Of a stretch of 64,000 bases of DNA, positions 18,821 to 27,434 are shown one piece after another. The notes beneath the pieces were generated by a model. It had not been told where the DNA came from. It ran no database searches and worked only from the letters and a program-made list of their open reading frames with translations. The translations under genes and the position numbers were made by a program. The first letter of the stretch is position 1; each line of letters opens with the position of its first letter. The DNA is from Nitrospirales bacterium. GTDB lineage: Bacteria; Nitrospirota; Nitrospiria; Nitrospirales; UBA8639. The stretch spans positions 1 through 64,000 of the forward strand of contig JALDRK010000005.1 of NCBI GenBank assembly GCA_031315915.1. The letters run 5' to 3'.

Positions 18821-20593
18821 GTGAAAATTTCCCTTCTTTTTCCGCCAAGTTGGCATCCCTCTCAACCATATTTAAGTCTGCCCTGTCTTTCCGCTTTTTT
18901 AGAAAAGGCAGGAATTTCAAGTTACAAGCAAGAAGATTTAAATATTGAAATATTGGACCAAATCTTAACAAAAGAATATGGGTTGGATGTTCATCAACAA
19001 CTTGTTGATCTTGTGAGACGGTTGGAACATTCTATGGCAGGCGAGAACGGGCCTGGAAGCCAAGAACATTATGCCAAGGCCGTGGAGGTGTTGGAACGGT
19101 TTCCTTATCTGATAGAGGAAATTGAACCAGCCAAATCGATATTGCGAGGAATGGAATTTTTTGATCTGGATCGCTACCGTGAAGCGTTATTTGTGATAGA
19201 TCGTTGGTTGGATGTGGTGTCCACCTTGTATTACCCTACAAGGATTACCGTCGTGGATAATCAACTCTCGTATTCTATCTATTCGTCAAAAGATATTTTG
19301 AAGGCGATCCATGATGAGAGCCAAAACCCGTATTTGGATCTGTATCGAAGATTTTTTCTCCCTTCCTTTATGAACGATCGGCCAGAATTTGTGGGGGTTT
19401 CCATTACGGCTACTTCCCAAATAATTCCAGGGCTGACCCTCTGTAAATTAATTAAGGAAACTTCTCCCAATACCCATGTGACGGTGGGTGGAAGTATTTT
19501 TACACGATTGGTCGACAATTTGAGGCGCTGTGATCGACTCTTTCAAGTGACTGACGACTTCATTGTGTTTGAAGGAGAGACGGCTCTGTTAGAGTTGGTC
19601 AATCAATTAGAGGGAAAGAAAGATTTTAGCAGAGTCCCTAATCTTATTTGGCGTCATAATGATCGAATCGTGGTCAATCAGCCATTTTACTCTGAAAACT
19701 TGGCTGAACATCCCGCTCCTAATTATGATGGATTCCCCCTTGGAAAATATCTGGCCCCACACACGGTATTGCCGGTCCAATTTTCACGGGGCTGTTATTA
19801 CAAAGATTGTGCGTTTTGTGCGTTGACATTGGACCATCAGAACTTCAGGCAGAAAGATCCGATAAAAGTCGTCGATGAATTAGAAATGCTTTCCAAAAAA
19901 TACGATACACCCTACTTTTTCTTTACCGATGAATGTTTGGCTCTCTCACCGGCCAAGCGACTTTGTAAGGAATTGATTAACCGTGAGCTGGGGTTGCAAT
20001 GGACTGCCGAATTACGGTTTGAGAAAAACCTTTCCCGCGAACTTTTACGTTCAATGCGAGAGGCCGGATGCCAAAAGATTGTCTTTGGTCTCGAAACCTA
20101 CAATTCACGGCTGATGGATTTCATGAAAAAAGGCATTACCCAGGAGAGTGTGAAACGTATTTGCGCGGATTGCGTGGACCTGGGCATTGCGGTCCATTGT
20201 TACATCATTGTTGGCTTCCCAACGGAAACCGAAGAAGAGTCCCTGGAAACCATGAATTTCATAGTTGAGAACCACAAGCTCAATCAGTCTTATGGCTTTT
20301 CATGTCAACCGTGTTTGTTCGATCTGGAAAAAGAAGCTCCCATTATGAGTGATCCCGGGGGATATGGTGTTCAACGGATCATGCGTCCCGCTTCGGAAGA
20401 TCTGAGTTTGGGCTTTTTTTATGAGGTCAAGACCGGCATGCCTCCTGATCAGGCTGAAAAAGTCTATCAGCATGTCTATGAAAAAATCAGTGAGGTGGTA
20501 TGCGAATTACCCTTCAATTATTCTATGGCTGATGGGCTGTTGTACATCGCTCGTCGAAATAAACAATTGGAAGCCCAACCGGTAGTTTCGTGA
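18821..20593 (+). CDS. B12-binding-domain radical SAM protein
   Basis: A 590-residue protein with the class B radical SAM layout: an N-terminal cobalamin-binding-like domain (opening ISLLFPPSWHPSQPYLSLP, later FVGVSITATSQIIPGLTL and HVTVGGSIFTRL), then a radical SAM domain with SRGCYYKDCAFCAL. The cluster cysteines are spaced CX4CX2C rather than the common CX3CX2C. IVFGLETYNSRLMDFMKKG and HCYIIVGFPTETEEE are typical downstream core motifs. Such enzymes do methylations or rearrangements on unreactive carbon; the substrate is unknown. GTG start. It precedes a membrane protein, a TPR protein and tatA on the same strand, so a role in building or modifying part of the respiratory system is possible. 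Confidence 0.85.
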   Translation: MKISLLFPPSWHPSQPYLSLPCLSAFLEKAGISSYKQEDLNIEILDQILTKEYGLDVHQQLVDLVRRLEHSMAGENGPGSQEHYAKAVEVLERFPYLIEEIEPAKSILRGMEFFDLDRYREALFVIDRWLDVVSTLYYPTRITVVDNQLSYSIYSSKDILKAIHDESQNPYLDLYRRFFLPSFMNDRPEFVGVSITATSQIIPGLTLCKLIKETSPNTHVTVGGSIFTRLVDNLRRCDRLFQVTDDFIVFEGETALLELVNQLEGKKDFSRVPNLIWRHNDRIVVNQPFYSENLAEHPAPNYDGFPLGKYLAPHTVLPVQFSRGCYYKDCAFCALTLDHQNFRQKDPIKVVDELEMLSKKYDTPYFFFTDECLALSPAKRLCKELINRELGLQWTAELRFEKNLSRELLRSMREAGCQKIVFGLETYNSRLMDFMKKGITQESVKRICADCVDLGIAVHCYIIVGFPTETEEESLETMNFIVENHKLNQSYGFSCQPCLFDLEKEAPIMSDPGGYGVQRIMRPASEDLSLGFFYEVKTGMPPDQAEKVYQHVYEKISEVVCELPFNYSMADGLLYIARRNKQLEAQPVVS

Positions 20594-20684
20594 ATCCGGT
20601 TTTGGGGGTGTTCGATAAAGGCAAGTATTAGGAAGACGATCCCGCGGCTGAAGCAAGCGGTCTCTGAATGAAATCTCAACAGCT

Positions 20685-21800
20685 ATGATAACTGTCAGTA
20701 ATAAGACAACGGAAAGCGTGGGTTCACCAGGCTTGTTATTTGAGTGGGGTATCAAGTGTTTGTTGTTCGCGGCGTTTTTCGAGTTGATTCTGTATAGGCT
20801 GGTTTCCCGATTGGGTATGCATTTAAGTAAATTGGCCGAAAAATATGAAGCGGTACGCATTGGTTTTCAAACGGTTTCCTCACTGGGATTTATGTTGTTG
20901 AACTTGACGGCGATTTTAGTGTTTCTCATTTTGGGGATATTACTATTTCAGAAAATACGTACACGTCTATGGTCGGGGGAATGGGATAAGCTGGTTATTC
21001 CGTTAACCGCCCTCCTACTGGTTTGCACCATTGGGTATCTTTTCTTTCCACCTGCCATGTTGGGAACGGTGATCTACAATATATTGGCATTTGTGCTGTT
21101 GACGGTGTTGGTTGTGGAGTATTGGGGAACCCATCGATTATCGAGTCAACGTCTTTTGGTAGGATGCTTTTTCCTTGGAATCAGTGGATGGCTGTATTAC
21201 CAAACGGTTTCAACGGTGTATGGATTAATGAACATTCTGGATGCTCCTCCTCTGGTTCATGAAGCCAACCGGTTAGGGGAAGCCTTGATGGTTCTGGCCA
21301 GTATTGTCGTGTTTTGGGCCTATGGGAGCACGTCAATTTTTACGAAGAATAAGCAGCAGCGAAAATGGGGGTTGACGCTACTGGTTAGCGGGGGAACCGT
21401 GTTTTTTCTGCTTTTATTTATGGACTTTTTTCTATCCTTGTGGGATCCCAAGATGGCATTAGAAGTCAGAAAGGCCGGGGAAGGCATCGGTTGGATATTT
21501 CAGATGGGAATGGGCTATACGTTTTACCTTCCATTTGCCTTCTATGTGGTCGGCTTTACGTGTTGGGCCTATACGGTGGTCAAGCTCGTGTTAATTGGAC
21601 GGTTGGCGGGATATGGGTTGGGTCTGATGTTTATGGCGGGATACGCTCTTCAACTGTCTCATTTGACCTTGATGGTGGTGCTTGGGTTAATGTTGCTGAA
21701 TATCGATAAGCGCGGCAGTTTAGGGAAGCTCAAAAAGAAAGTTGCTGATGATGGCATGATGTATCAATCGATTCGCCCGGTTTACGGGCAATCCCAGTAG
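20685..21800 (+). CDS. Polytopic membrane protein of unknown function
   Basis: Not recognised. The 371 residues contain about nine or ten hydrophobic helices (near 17-38, 66-90, 103-121, 125-147, 153-178, 198-216, 230-252, 270-305 and 309-340) and a basic cytoplasmic tail. I saw no transporter signature, no heme-binding CXXCH and no obvious paired histidines for heme b. The gene lies 14 bases before a TPR-protein gene and in the same direction as the radical SAM gene, suggesting an operon. It could anchor the neighbouring redox or TPR proteins in the membrane. Confidence 0.78.
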   Translation: MITVSNKTTESVGSPGLLFEWGIKCLLFAAFFELILYRLVSRLGMHLSKLAEKYEAVRIGFQTVSSLGFMLLNLTAILVFLILGILLFQKIRTRLWSGEWDKLVIPLTALLLVCTIGYLFFPPAMLGTVIYNILAFVLLTVLVVEYWGTHRLSSQRLLVGCFFLGISGWLYYQTVSTVYGLMNILDAPPLVHEANRLGEALMVLASIVVFWAYGSTSIFTKNKQQRKWGLTLLVSGGTVFFLLLFMDFFLSLWDPKMALEVRKAGEGIGWIFQMGMGYTFYLPFAFYVVGFTCWAYTVVKLVLIGRLAGYGLGLMFMAGYALQLSHLTLMVVLGLMLLNIDKRGSLGKLKKKVADDGMMYQSIRPVYGQSQ

Positions 21801-21814
21801 TTAGGACAAGAACA

Positions 21815-22627
21815 ATGGAAGAACAACGAACCGGTAGTCAGACACTCGAACAACCTTCAGCTGAAACGACGGAAGAACGGACACTGACGGTTGATGAAGA
21901 AATCGGTGAATTAGAGAAACTCCTGAGCGAGGAGCCTGATGATTTTCAGGCTCGTTGTCGATTGGGGGAATTGTATTTTAACAAAGGTCGCCTTGATGAA
22001 GCGTTAGCCGAGGTGAAAAAATCCATCGAAATGGCCGAAGGCCTCCGTATCGAAATGGATCGGTCTCTGGCCATGTACTATTCCAACCTGGGGACCATTT
22101 ATGGGACCAAGGCCATGACAGAGGAAGCGACCGCACAATTTCAACGGGCGCTTGAACTCAATCGGTATGATGTGCTGGCCCTTTTTAATATTGGACGGTT
22201 GCATGCGGAACGAGGGGGATATTTAGAGGCGAAAGAATTCTTCGAGCGGTTAATTGAAATAACCCCTGAAGACCCCATCGCTTGGTATAATCTGGCAGGA
22301 GTGTATGAGAAGCTGGATGATCCAAAGGTGTCTGACTTCAACACGCTGGATATGTCCATGCAGGCCTATATGAAAGTCTTACAGTTCGACCCCCAGCATT
22401 TGGAGTCCAGTTTTAAGCTCATGGAAATCGCACTGAACCTGAAAAAACCGGATATGGCCATCAAAGTCATGGAGGATGCCGTTGAAAATAGTCCTGACGA
22501 GCCCTTGGCCTATTATAATCTGATTAACACCTATGAGAAATGTAAAATGTTTGAGCAGGCCGAACAAGCCAGGCAACGGCTGAAGGAACGATTTAGCAAA
22601 CGGTCCCGGGAAACCGGGAAAAAGTGA
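21815..22627 (+). CDS. Tetratricopeptide-repeat protein
   Basis: A 270-residue soluble protein with an acidic N-terminus and about five TPR units: typical signatures are ARCRLGELYFNKGRLDEAL, YYSNLGTIYG, ALFNIGRLHAERGGYLEAK, AWYNLAGVYEKL and AYYNLINTYEKC. TPRs form a superhelical scaffold for protein-protein contacts. There is no signal peptide or membrane segment. It lies between a membrane-protein gene (14 bases) and tatA (23 bases), so it may help recruit or assemble exported proteins. No specific partner is known. Confidence 0.85.
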   Translation: MEEQRTGSQTLEQPSAETTEERTLTVDEEIGELEKLLSEEPDDFQARCRLGELYFNKGRLDEALAEVKKSIEMAEGLRIEMDRSLAMYYSNLGTIYGTKAMTEEATAQFQRALELNRYDVLALFNIGRLHAERGGYLEAKEFFERLIEITPEDPIAWYNLAGVYEKLDDPKVSDFNTLDMSMQAYMKVLQFDPQHLESSFKLMEIALNLKKPDMAIKVMEDAVENSPDEPLAYYNLINTYEKCKMFEQAEQARQRLKERFSKRSRETGKK

Positions 22628-22650
22628 TATCCTAACTAAGGAGAAGTACC

Positions 22651-22944
22651 ATGTTTGGAAGCCTTGGATTCACCGAATTAGTCCTGATTCTGATGATTGT
22701 CTTAATTATTTTTGGGGCTGGCAAGCTTCCGCAACTGGGTGAGGGAATTGGCAAGGCCATCAAAGGATTTAAAAAATCAGTCAATGAAGTCGAAGCCATG
22801 GACGTAGAGGCTCATGCTCAGCAGGCAGACGTTGAACCTCCGCCGCAAGCGAATGCTCCACAACAACTTTCTCAACCGGTTGCCCCTCAATCGGCTTCCA
22901 CCAATGTTCAGTCTTCTGAGGCCGTGAGTACATCCAAGGGGTAA
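22651..22944 (+). CDS. tatA: Twin-arginine translocase pore subunit TatA
   Basis: A 97-residue protein with the TatA/E layout: a short N-terminal helix (GFTELVLILMIVLIIFGAGKLP), the hinge GKLPQLGEGIGKAIKGFKK and a Gln/Pro/Ser-rich tail. TatA forms the pore that exports folded cofactor-containing proteins across the inner membrane. TAAGGAGAA precedes the ATG at good spacing. TatB and TatC are not nearby. Placement inside the Nxr accessory region fits a dedicated Tat subunit for redox-protein export, but that is inference. Confidence 0.92.
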   Translation: MFGSLGFTELVLILMIVLIIFGAGKLPQLGEGIGKAIKGFKKSVNEVEAMDVEAHAQQADVEPPPQANAPQQLSQPVAPQSASTNVQSSEAVSTSKG

Positions 22945-23038
22945 TGAAGAAAGTACAAAAAGTCCTTGCCTACGCCATGAAATAATTCAGTGAGGAGAAT
23001 AATTGTCCTTCTTGTGTAAATGGGGTTGAAAGAGGTGT

Positions 23039-24292
23039 ATGAGTACGGAAACCGTCACAGAAATTGGAATCATTGAAACGTTTGCCGGAAACGGGAAGTC
23101 CAGAAGTACAGGGGATGGCAAGCGGGCTATTAAAGCCGGCATTCCGTTGCCCAATCAGGTGGCCGTTGATCGAAAAAATCAGTATTTGTATATTGCCGAA
23201 TCCGGTTCAGATCGTATTCGCCGAGTAGATATGGAAACGGGACTCATTCAGAACTTTGCCGGCACAGGCGAAACCTGTTACAGCGGTGATTATGGTCCCT
23301 GCGGGGAAGCAGGATTGTATCTTCCCTTAGATGTGGCCTGCGATTCGAAAAACAATCTGTATGTGTGTGATTCGGGAAGTAATCGAATTAGAAAAATCGA
23401 TCAGGAAACCGGGATTATTACTACGGTTGTTGGCACCGGCCAATGGGGCTATAACGGAGATGGTTCGGCCCTGGAAGTGAATTTAACCTATCCGGCAGCT
23501 ATTGTCTTTGATCAGAATGATAATTTGTATATCGCGGACACTCAGGCCCATCGTATTAGAAAATATGACCCGCATACCGGGCAAGTTACGACGATTGGCG
23601 GGTGCTGGACAGAAGAAGATGATGAACGTGTGAGCCCGTTAACGGCACAAAATCTTATTGTTCTTTCCGGAGATGCGATTGGGATCGACTTTAGTGACGA
23701 CCATGGGTGGCTTCGTCCCCAATGTTCGGATGGATTAGATTTGGCTGCCTATCTTGATGATGGAAAACCCGCCTTAGAGTGTAAGTTTTATGATGTGGTG
23801 GATTTGGATGTGGATTGGCAGGGTGATCTCTACATCACCGATAAGGGAACGAATCGGATCAGAAAGATTAATATGAAAACCGGTATTGTCTCGACCGTGG
23901 CTGGCGTCTGTCGATTTGGCTATGATGGAGATGGCAAAATGGCCGTCAAGTCCATGCTGAATGTTCCCGAGGGTGCGGTGGTCGATGATCAGGGAAATGT
24001 GTACATTTCCGATTCGATGAACCACAGGATCCGAAAAATCGAGGCCGAGACGGGAATAATTACGACCGTCGGAGGTAATGGCGACAGTGGCTATGATGAT
24101 AAGAATATGGGAGGGTGTGGTGCTGCCAGGTTTGTGGCGAAAGAGGATGCGGGGATGTTGAAACATGGGGATGGGCGAATTGCCACTGAAGCGATTATCA
24201 ATTGCCCGGCCGGATTAGCCTTGGATTCCCTTGGATACCTGTATGTGTGTGAACGCAATGAAAATAAGATTCGACGCTTGAAAATTAAATGA
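23039..24292 (+). CDS. NHL-repeat beta-propeller protein
   Basis: A 417-residue protein with about six NHL repeats, each of the form NxLYIADSGxxRIRKxD (for example NNLYVCDSGSNRIRKID and NVYISDSMNHRIRKIE), alternating with ITTVVGTG and GDG segments. It predicts a propeller scaffold. Unlike many bacterial NHL proteins it shows no signal peptide: the start at 23039 runs straight into charged sequence. One inserted segment of about 55 residues lies between repeats (23610-23800). Ligand or partner is unknown. It follows tatA by 95 bases and precedes nxrC copy 2. Confidence 0.85.
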   Translation: MSTETVTEIGIIETFAGNGKSRSTGDGKRAIKAGIPLPNQVAVDRKNQYLYIAESGSDRIRRVDMETGLIQNFAGTGETCYSGDYGPCGEAGLYLPLDVACDSKNNLYVCDSGSNRIRKIDQETGIITTVVGTGQWGYNGDGSALEVNLTYPAAIVFDQNDNLYIADTQAHRIRKYDPHTGQVTTIGGCWTEEDDERVSPLTAQNLIVLSGDAIGIDFSDDHGWLRPQCSDGLDLAAYLDDGKPALECKFYDVVDLDVDWQGDLYITDKGTNRIRKINMKTGIVSTVAGVCRFGYDGDGKMAVKSMLNVPEGAVVDDQGNVYISDSMNHRIRKIEAETGIITTVGGNGDSGYDDKNMGGCGAARFVAKEDAGMLKHGDGRIATEAIINCPAGLALDSLGYLYVCERNENKIRRLKIK

Positions 24293-24722
24293 TTCGTGTA
24301 TGTTCTGGAAGGATTTTGACGGCTTTCTAGCATACTGATTCAGGGAATTTCCCACGCGAGTTTTGGAAATTTGATGGCTTCCATTTCGTTGATGCTGAAA
24401 AAAATGGTCCGTGGATGGATGTCTCAAATTTCACGGTTTCCACAGGAATTTCATCGGGTTTTTCTTAATGGTGATTGCGTTGCCGCATCTTGTCTGGTGC
24501 GGATGAGACCCGATTCCCCTATTCCGCCTCGAGTGTTCCACTTCCGACGGTTCTTAGTTCCTCGAAATCCATGGTAAACCTTAAAGCGATTTCCTGATGA
24601 AATTGATACACGATCAATTGCCTATGACCTAACCCTGTCCAGGCTTGTAATTTTTTCATGCATTTGGGAAATTTATTGAATTTGAAATTGGTAAATCCCA
24701 CCGACATCTGAGACAATCAGCT
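24293..24722. other. Intergenic region of about 430 bases before nxrC copy 2
   Basis: No gene is supported. A 7-bp inverted repeat AATTTCC (24346-24352) and GGAAATT (24365-24371) with a 12-base loop is present without a following T run. A 68-codon open frame at 24371-24577 has no ribosome binding site or recognisable product. A promoter for nxrC copy 2 is expected here, but I could not assign one. Confidence 0.5.
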
Positions 24723-25592
24723 ATGCTTGAAAAGCAAAATGGCAAACAACGTTGGGTTTGGGGACTCTCCTGTTTGATGGTATTAGGGGTTTTGACCTGG
24801 TACCAAGTTCCCTTGGTCAGTTCACAGGGAATGATTATTCGATCCCATTTCTTGGCTGGAGAGGTCCCGGCTTTGCCGACTGACGCGGCATGGGAGAAAA
24901 TTTCGCCTCTGCCGGTTCCACTGAGCGGGCAGATCATTACCAGGCCCGTATGGCCAGAACCGAGTGCTCGTGCCTTGTCGATTCGGTCCATCCATAATGG
25001 AAAGGACATTGCGTTTTTATTAGAGTGGCAAGATGCCACGGTTAACGAATCATTGACCCCTGGAGTCTTTCGAGATGGTGCCGCAATTGCACTGCCGCTG
25101 GGCGATGCGCCGGCATTTTTCTGCATGGGGCAATTGGATCATTACGTGAACATTTGGCATTGGAAGGCTGATTGGCAGAGTGATGTGGATCGACGGGCTG
25201 AACGAGCCGAAGAGTCCAAAAGAGATCGGAAAGGCCCAAGAAGATTTGAAGTGATTCCAAGGAGACCGTCCTCGGTAGAAGATTTAATTGGGGGAGGATT
25301 CAGCACGTTAACCAGTAAAGAAGAACAGGGGCGTATCCAGGGCCAGGCCGAATGGAAGAGTGGAGTATGGCGGGTGGTGATGAAGAGGCCCCTCACCCAA
25401 GAGGGAGATGATTTAGATAATGAAGCCAGGCTGGTTGTCGGTCGAATGCAGGCCGTGGCTTTTGCTGTGTGGAATGGAGAGAATAAGGAACGAAACGGAC
25501 AAAAGGCCGTCGCGTCTTGGATGCAATTGCAAATTGATCCTGGAGAGATGGCGGTCAGTCAGCTTCCCAAACATCAGGATGCCCAAATTTAG
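24723..25592 (+). CDS. NxrC-type heme protein, copy 2
   Basis: A diverged paralogue of the gene at 17301. The 289 residues begin with a signal sequence or anchor (about 12-34, WVWGLSCLMVLGVLTWYQV) and keep the gamma-subunit motifs: PLSGQIITRP, FFCMGQLDHYVNIWHWKADW with the presumed methionine ligand, SVEDLIGGGFSTLT, WRVVMKRPL and AVAFAVWNGENKERNGQK. Between the heme-side motif and SVEDL it carries a charged Arg/Glu/Lys-rich stretch (about residues 158-180) where copy 1 has a Trp/Tyr-rich loop. Likely periplasmic. It is followed closely by a PDZ protein and two pentaheme cytochromes, so it may feed a different partner than copy 1. Confidence 0.82.
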   Translation: MLEKQNGKQRWVWGLSCLMVLGVLTWYQVPLVSSQGMIIRSHFLAGEVPALPTDAAWEKISPLPVPLSGQIITRPVWPEPSARALSIRSIHNGKDIAFLLEWQDATVNESLTPGVFRDGAAIALPLGDAPAFFCMGQLDHYVNIWHWKADWQSDVDRRAERAEESKRDRKGPRRFEVIPRRPSSVEDLIGGGFSTLTSKEEQGRIQGQAEWKSGVWRVVMKRPLTQEGDDLDNEARLVVGRMQAVAFAVWNGENKERNGQKAVASWMQLQIDPGEMAVSQLPKHQDAQI

Positions 25593-25613
25593 CCTTTTTC
25601 AGGGATAGCTTTG

Positions 25614-26069
25614 ATGCTCATGCCTCAGCCGGTGTACTTCTTTATTCTAGTCTTCGTCCTGTTGGGGAGCGGAACGGCGTATTCAAGTATGCCTGAACCC
25701 TCAGGGACGACAAACCAGAATGACATGACTCCTGAAAAAGCTATAGCACTGGCCGAGAGTTTCGGAGTGGATGTCGGAGAGGTTGATGAAGAAATTAAGA
25801 AGATACTGGGACTGACTAAGGCCGAAGGAGTCGTGGTCTTTGCCGTCATAGGGGGATCTCCTGCGGAATTGGCTGGTATAAAAGTGAAAGCTGTCATCAA
25901 GGAAGTAGATAAGCATGAAATAAAAACACTGGTTGACCTTGGGCATGCCCTTGAAAAGGCTCTCCAGACGCAGAATTTTTCCGTTGCGACCTATGAGCCA
26001 GCGGACCCCGACAATCAGGGGCTGACCGGTGGGTTGAATTTTCATTTTGTCCGTTTGGCTAAAGATTAA
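25614..26069 (+). CDS. Small exported PDZ-domain protein
   Basis: About 151 residues: a signal peptide (about residues 5-24, YFFILVFVLLGSGTAYS), a linker, then a PDZ-like fold with VVVFAVIGGSPAELAGIKVKAVIKEVDKHEIKTLVDL, the pattern of the PDZ domains of periplasmic HtrA/DegP proteins. No protease domain is attached. It is probably a periplasmic peptide-binding adaptor. It begins 21 bases after nxrC copy 2 and ends 11 bases before the first pentaheme cytochrome, so it is almost certainly co-transcribed with them. TTG 25611 is an alternative start. Confidence 0.8.
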   Translation: MLMPQPVYFFILVFVLLGSGTAYSSMPEPSGTTNQNDMTPEKAIALAESFGVDVGEVDEEIKKILGLTKAEGVVVFAVIGGSPAELAGIKVKAVIKEVDKHEIKTLVDLGHALEKALQTQNFSVATYEPADPDNQGLTGGLNFHFVRLAKD

Positions 26070-26080
26070 ACGCTTTTGTT

Positions 26081-27394
26081 ATGATCAGCATTCTTTCAAG
26101 ATATATAATCCAAATCTTGCCTTCTTTTTCAATTATTGTCGTGTTGTTTTTGATGGAGGGGTGGATCGGCATGACTATCCCCATGGGTTTTGCCATGGCG
26201 GATGAGGATTGGATCGCCGAGATCGAAAAAGTGTTCATCCCTTCCGAACAATGTAAGCAATGTCATGACCGGCATTATGAAGAATGGAAGGGCATGCGTG
26301 AACAAACCATGGATCTTAAAACTTTTGGACGTGTGGATGGGGCTCTCCTGCACGGAACGGCGTTCTCCTCGCCGGTTTTTAAAACCGTCTTAGGGTTGTG
26401 GTTGCAAACGGAACCGACTCAGGAGGAACGGACCCGGTGCCTGTCCTGTCATGCCCCCTCTGTGACCGCCTTTCCTCAACATACCGATCGCATGATTAAC
26501 CAAATCATGCAAGGGGGAAAACAGGTGAAGGTAGAGGGCATCGGTTGTGCAGCTTGCCATTTGATCACCGGTACGCAAGAAAATCCCAATGGTCACCCGA
26601 CGTTTAAACTCGAGCCAGGTCCTACGATGTATGGTTCATATTCAGAACCCGATGAAAACCTGGTTCATCCATCAGGTCAAGCGGATATTTATCGAGGAGC
26701 TCACTTCTGTGCCTCCTGTCATTTTGCGAAAGTGAAAGATGTGTTCCAGGCTAAAATTCCAGGGGAAATTCTCAAGGGCACTATTTGCCAAGATTGCCAT
26801 ATGGAGCAGTCCACGGGGAGTTCGACTTCGCAGCGTGGGGCTCTTACGCGCCCCATCGGTCGACATTGGTTTCAAGGTATTGTGATTCCCGGTATCATGC
26901 TGAGCAACCGGAATTTACAGGCTGAATGGTTCTCGCGAGTGGACCTGGAAGTCAAAAAAACGGATGCCACGGTGAAGGGAGAGGTGTTGGTGAGGAACGG
27001 AGCGTTGCCGCATACCTTTCCCGGAGGGGATCCCGTCCTCAAACAATTTTTTGTGACCGTGACGTTGAAAGACCAGAAGGGCAACATTTTGGATCAAAAG
27101 CAGGAACGGTTTGGGAAGACCTTTGAAGAACTGTTGCGGGGTCCCATCCCTCGGCCCTTTGTCAACGGGGGCACCACGAGGCATATACCGTTTTCTCTGG
27201 AGGCTAAGCCTGGGACGGTTCCACATTTACTGGAGGCTTCAGTCAGTTATGCGCTGATTCCTGAACCTCAGAAAGTTTTGCAGGAAAAATATCTTGCGAC
27301 TTTGGCGAATGACAAAGAGCGGGAAGCCGCTGAAAATATCATCAAAGATTATTCTGCACCGCGCTTGTTGACTTTTCGGACGATGACATTTTGA
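26081..27394 (+). CDS. Pentaheme cytochrome c (cytochrome c554-like), first of a tandem pair
   Basis: A 437-residue exported protein with a long N-terminal hydrophobic signal segment (about residues 8-40, ending near FAMADED). Five heme c sites are visible: CKQCH, CLSCH, CAACH, CASCH and CQDCH, the last within about 260 residues. The C-terminal third (about 270-437) has no heme site and looks like a beta-rich domain. The spacing recalls multiheme c554-type cytochromes. It would carry electrons in the periplasm; its partner may be the NxrC-type protein encoded two genes upstream. Function is inferred from motif content only. Confidence 0.85.
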   Translation: MISILSRYIIQILPSFSIIVVLFLMEGWIGMTIPMGFAMADEDWIAEIEKVFIPSEQCKQCHDRHYEEWKGMREQTMDLKTFGRVDGALLHGTAFSSPVFKTVLGLWLQTEPTQEERTRCLSCHAPSVTAFPQHTDRMINQIMQGGKQVKVEGIGCAACHLITGTQENPNGHPTFKLEPGPTMYGSYSEPDENLVHPSGQADIYRGAHFCASCHFAKVKDVFQAKIPGEILKGTICQDCHMEQSTGSSTSQRGALTRPIGRHWFQGIVIPGIMLSNRNLQAEWFSRVDLEVKKTDATVKGEVLVRNGALPHTFPGGDPVLKQFFVTVTLKDQKGNILDQKQERFGKTFEELLRGPIPRPFVNGGTTRHIPFSLEAKPGTVPHLLEASVSYALIPEPQKVLQEKYLATLANDKEREAAENIIKDYSAPRLLTFRTMTF

Positions 27395-27434
27395 TGCGCT
27401 GGCGAGTGGGGCACAGGGCAATCACATTTAACGG

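Noticed and set aside
24371-24577. 68-codon open frame in the spacer before nxrC copy 2
   Set aside because: No ribosome binding site, no recognisable motif and no coding-like composition.
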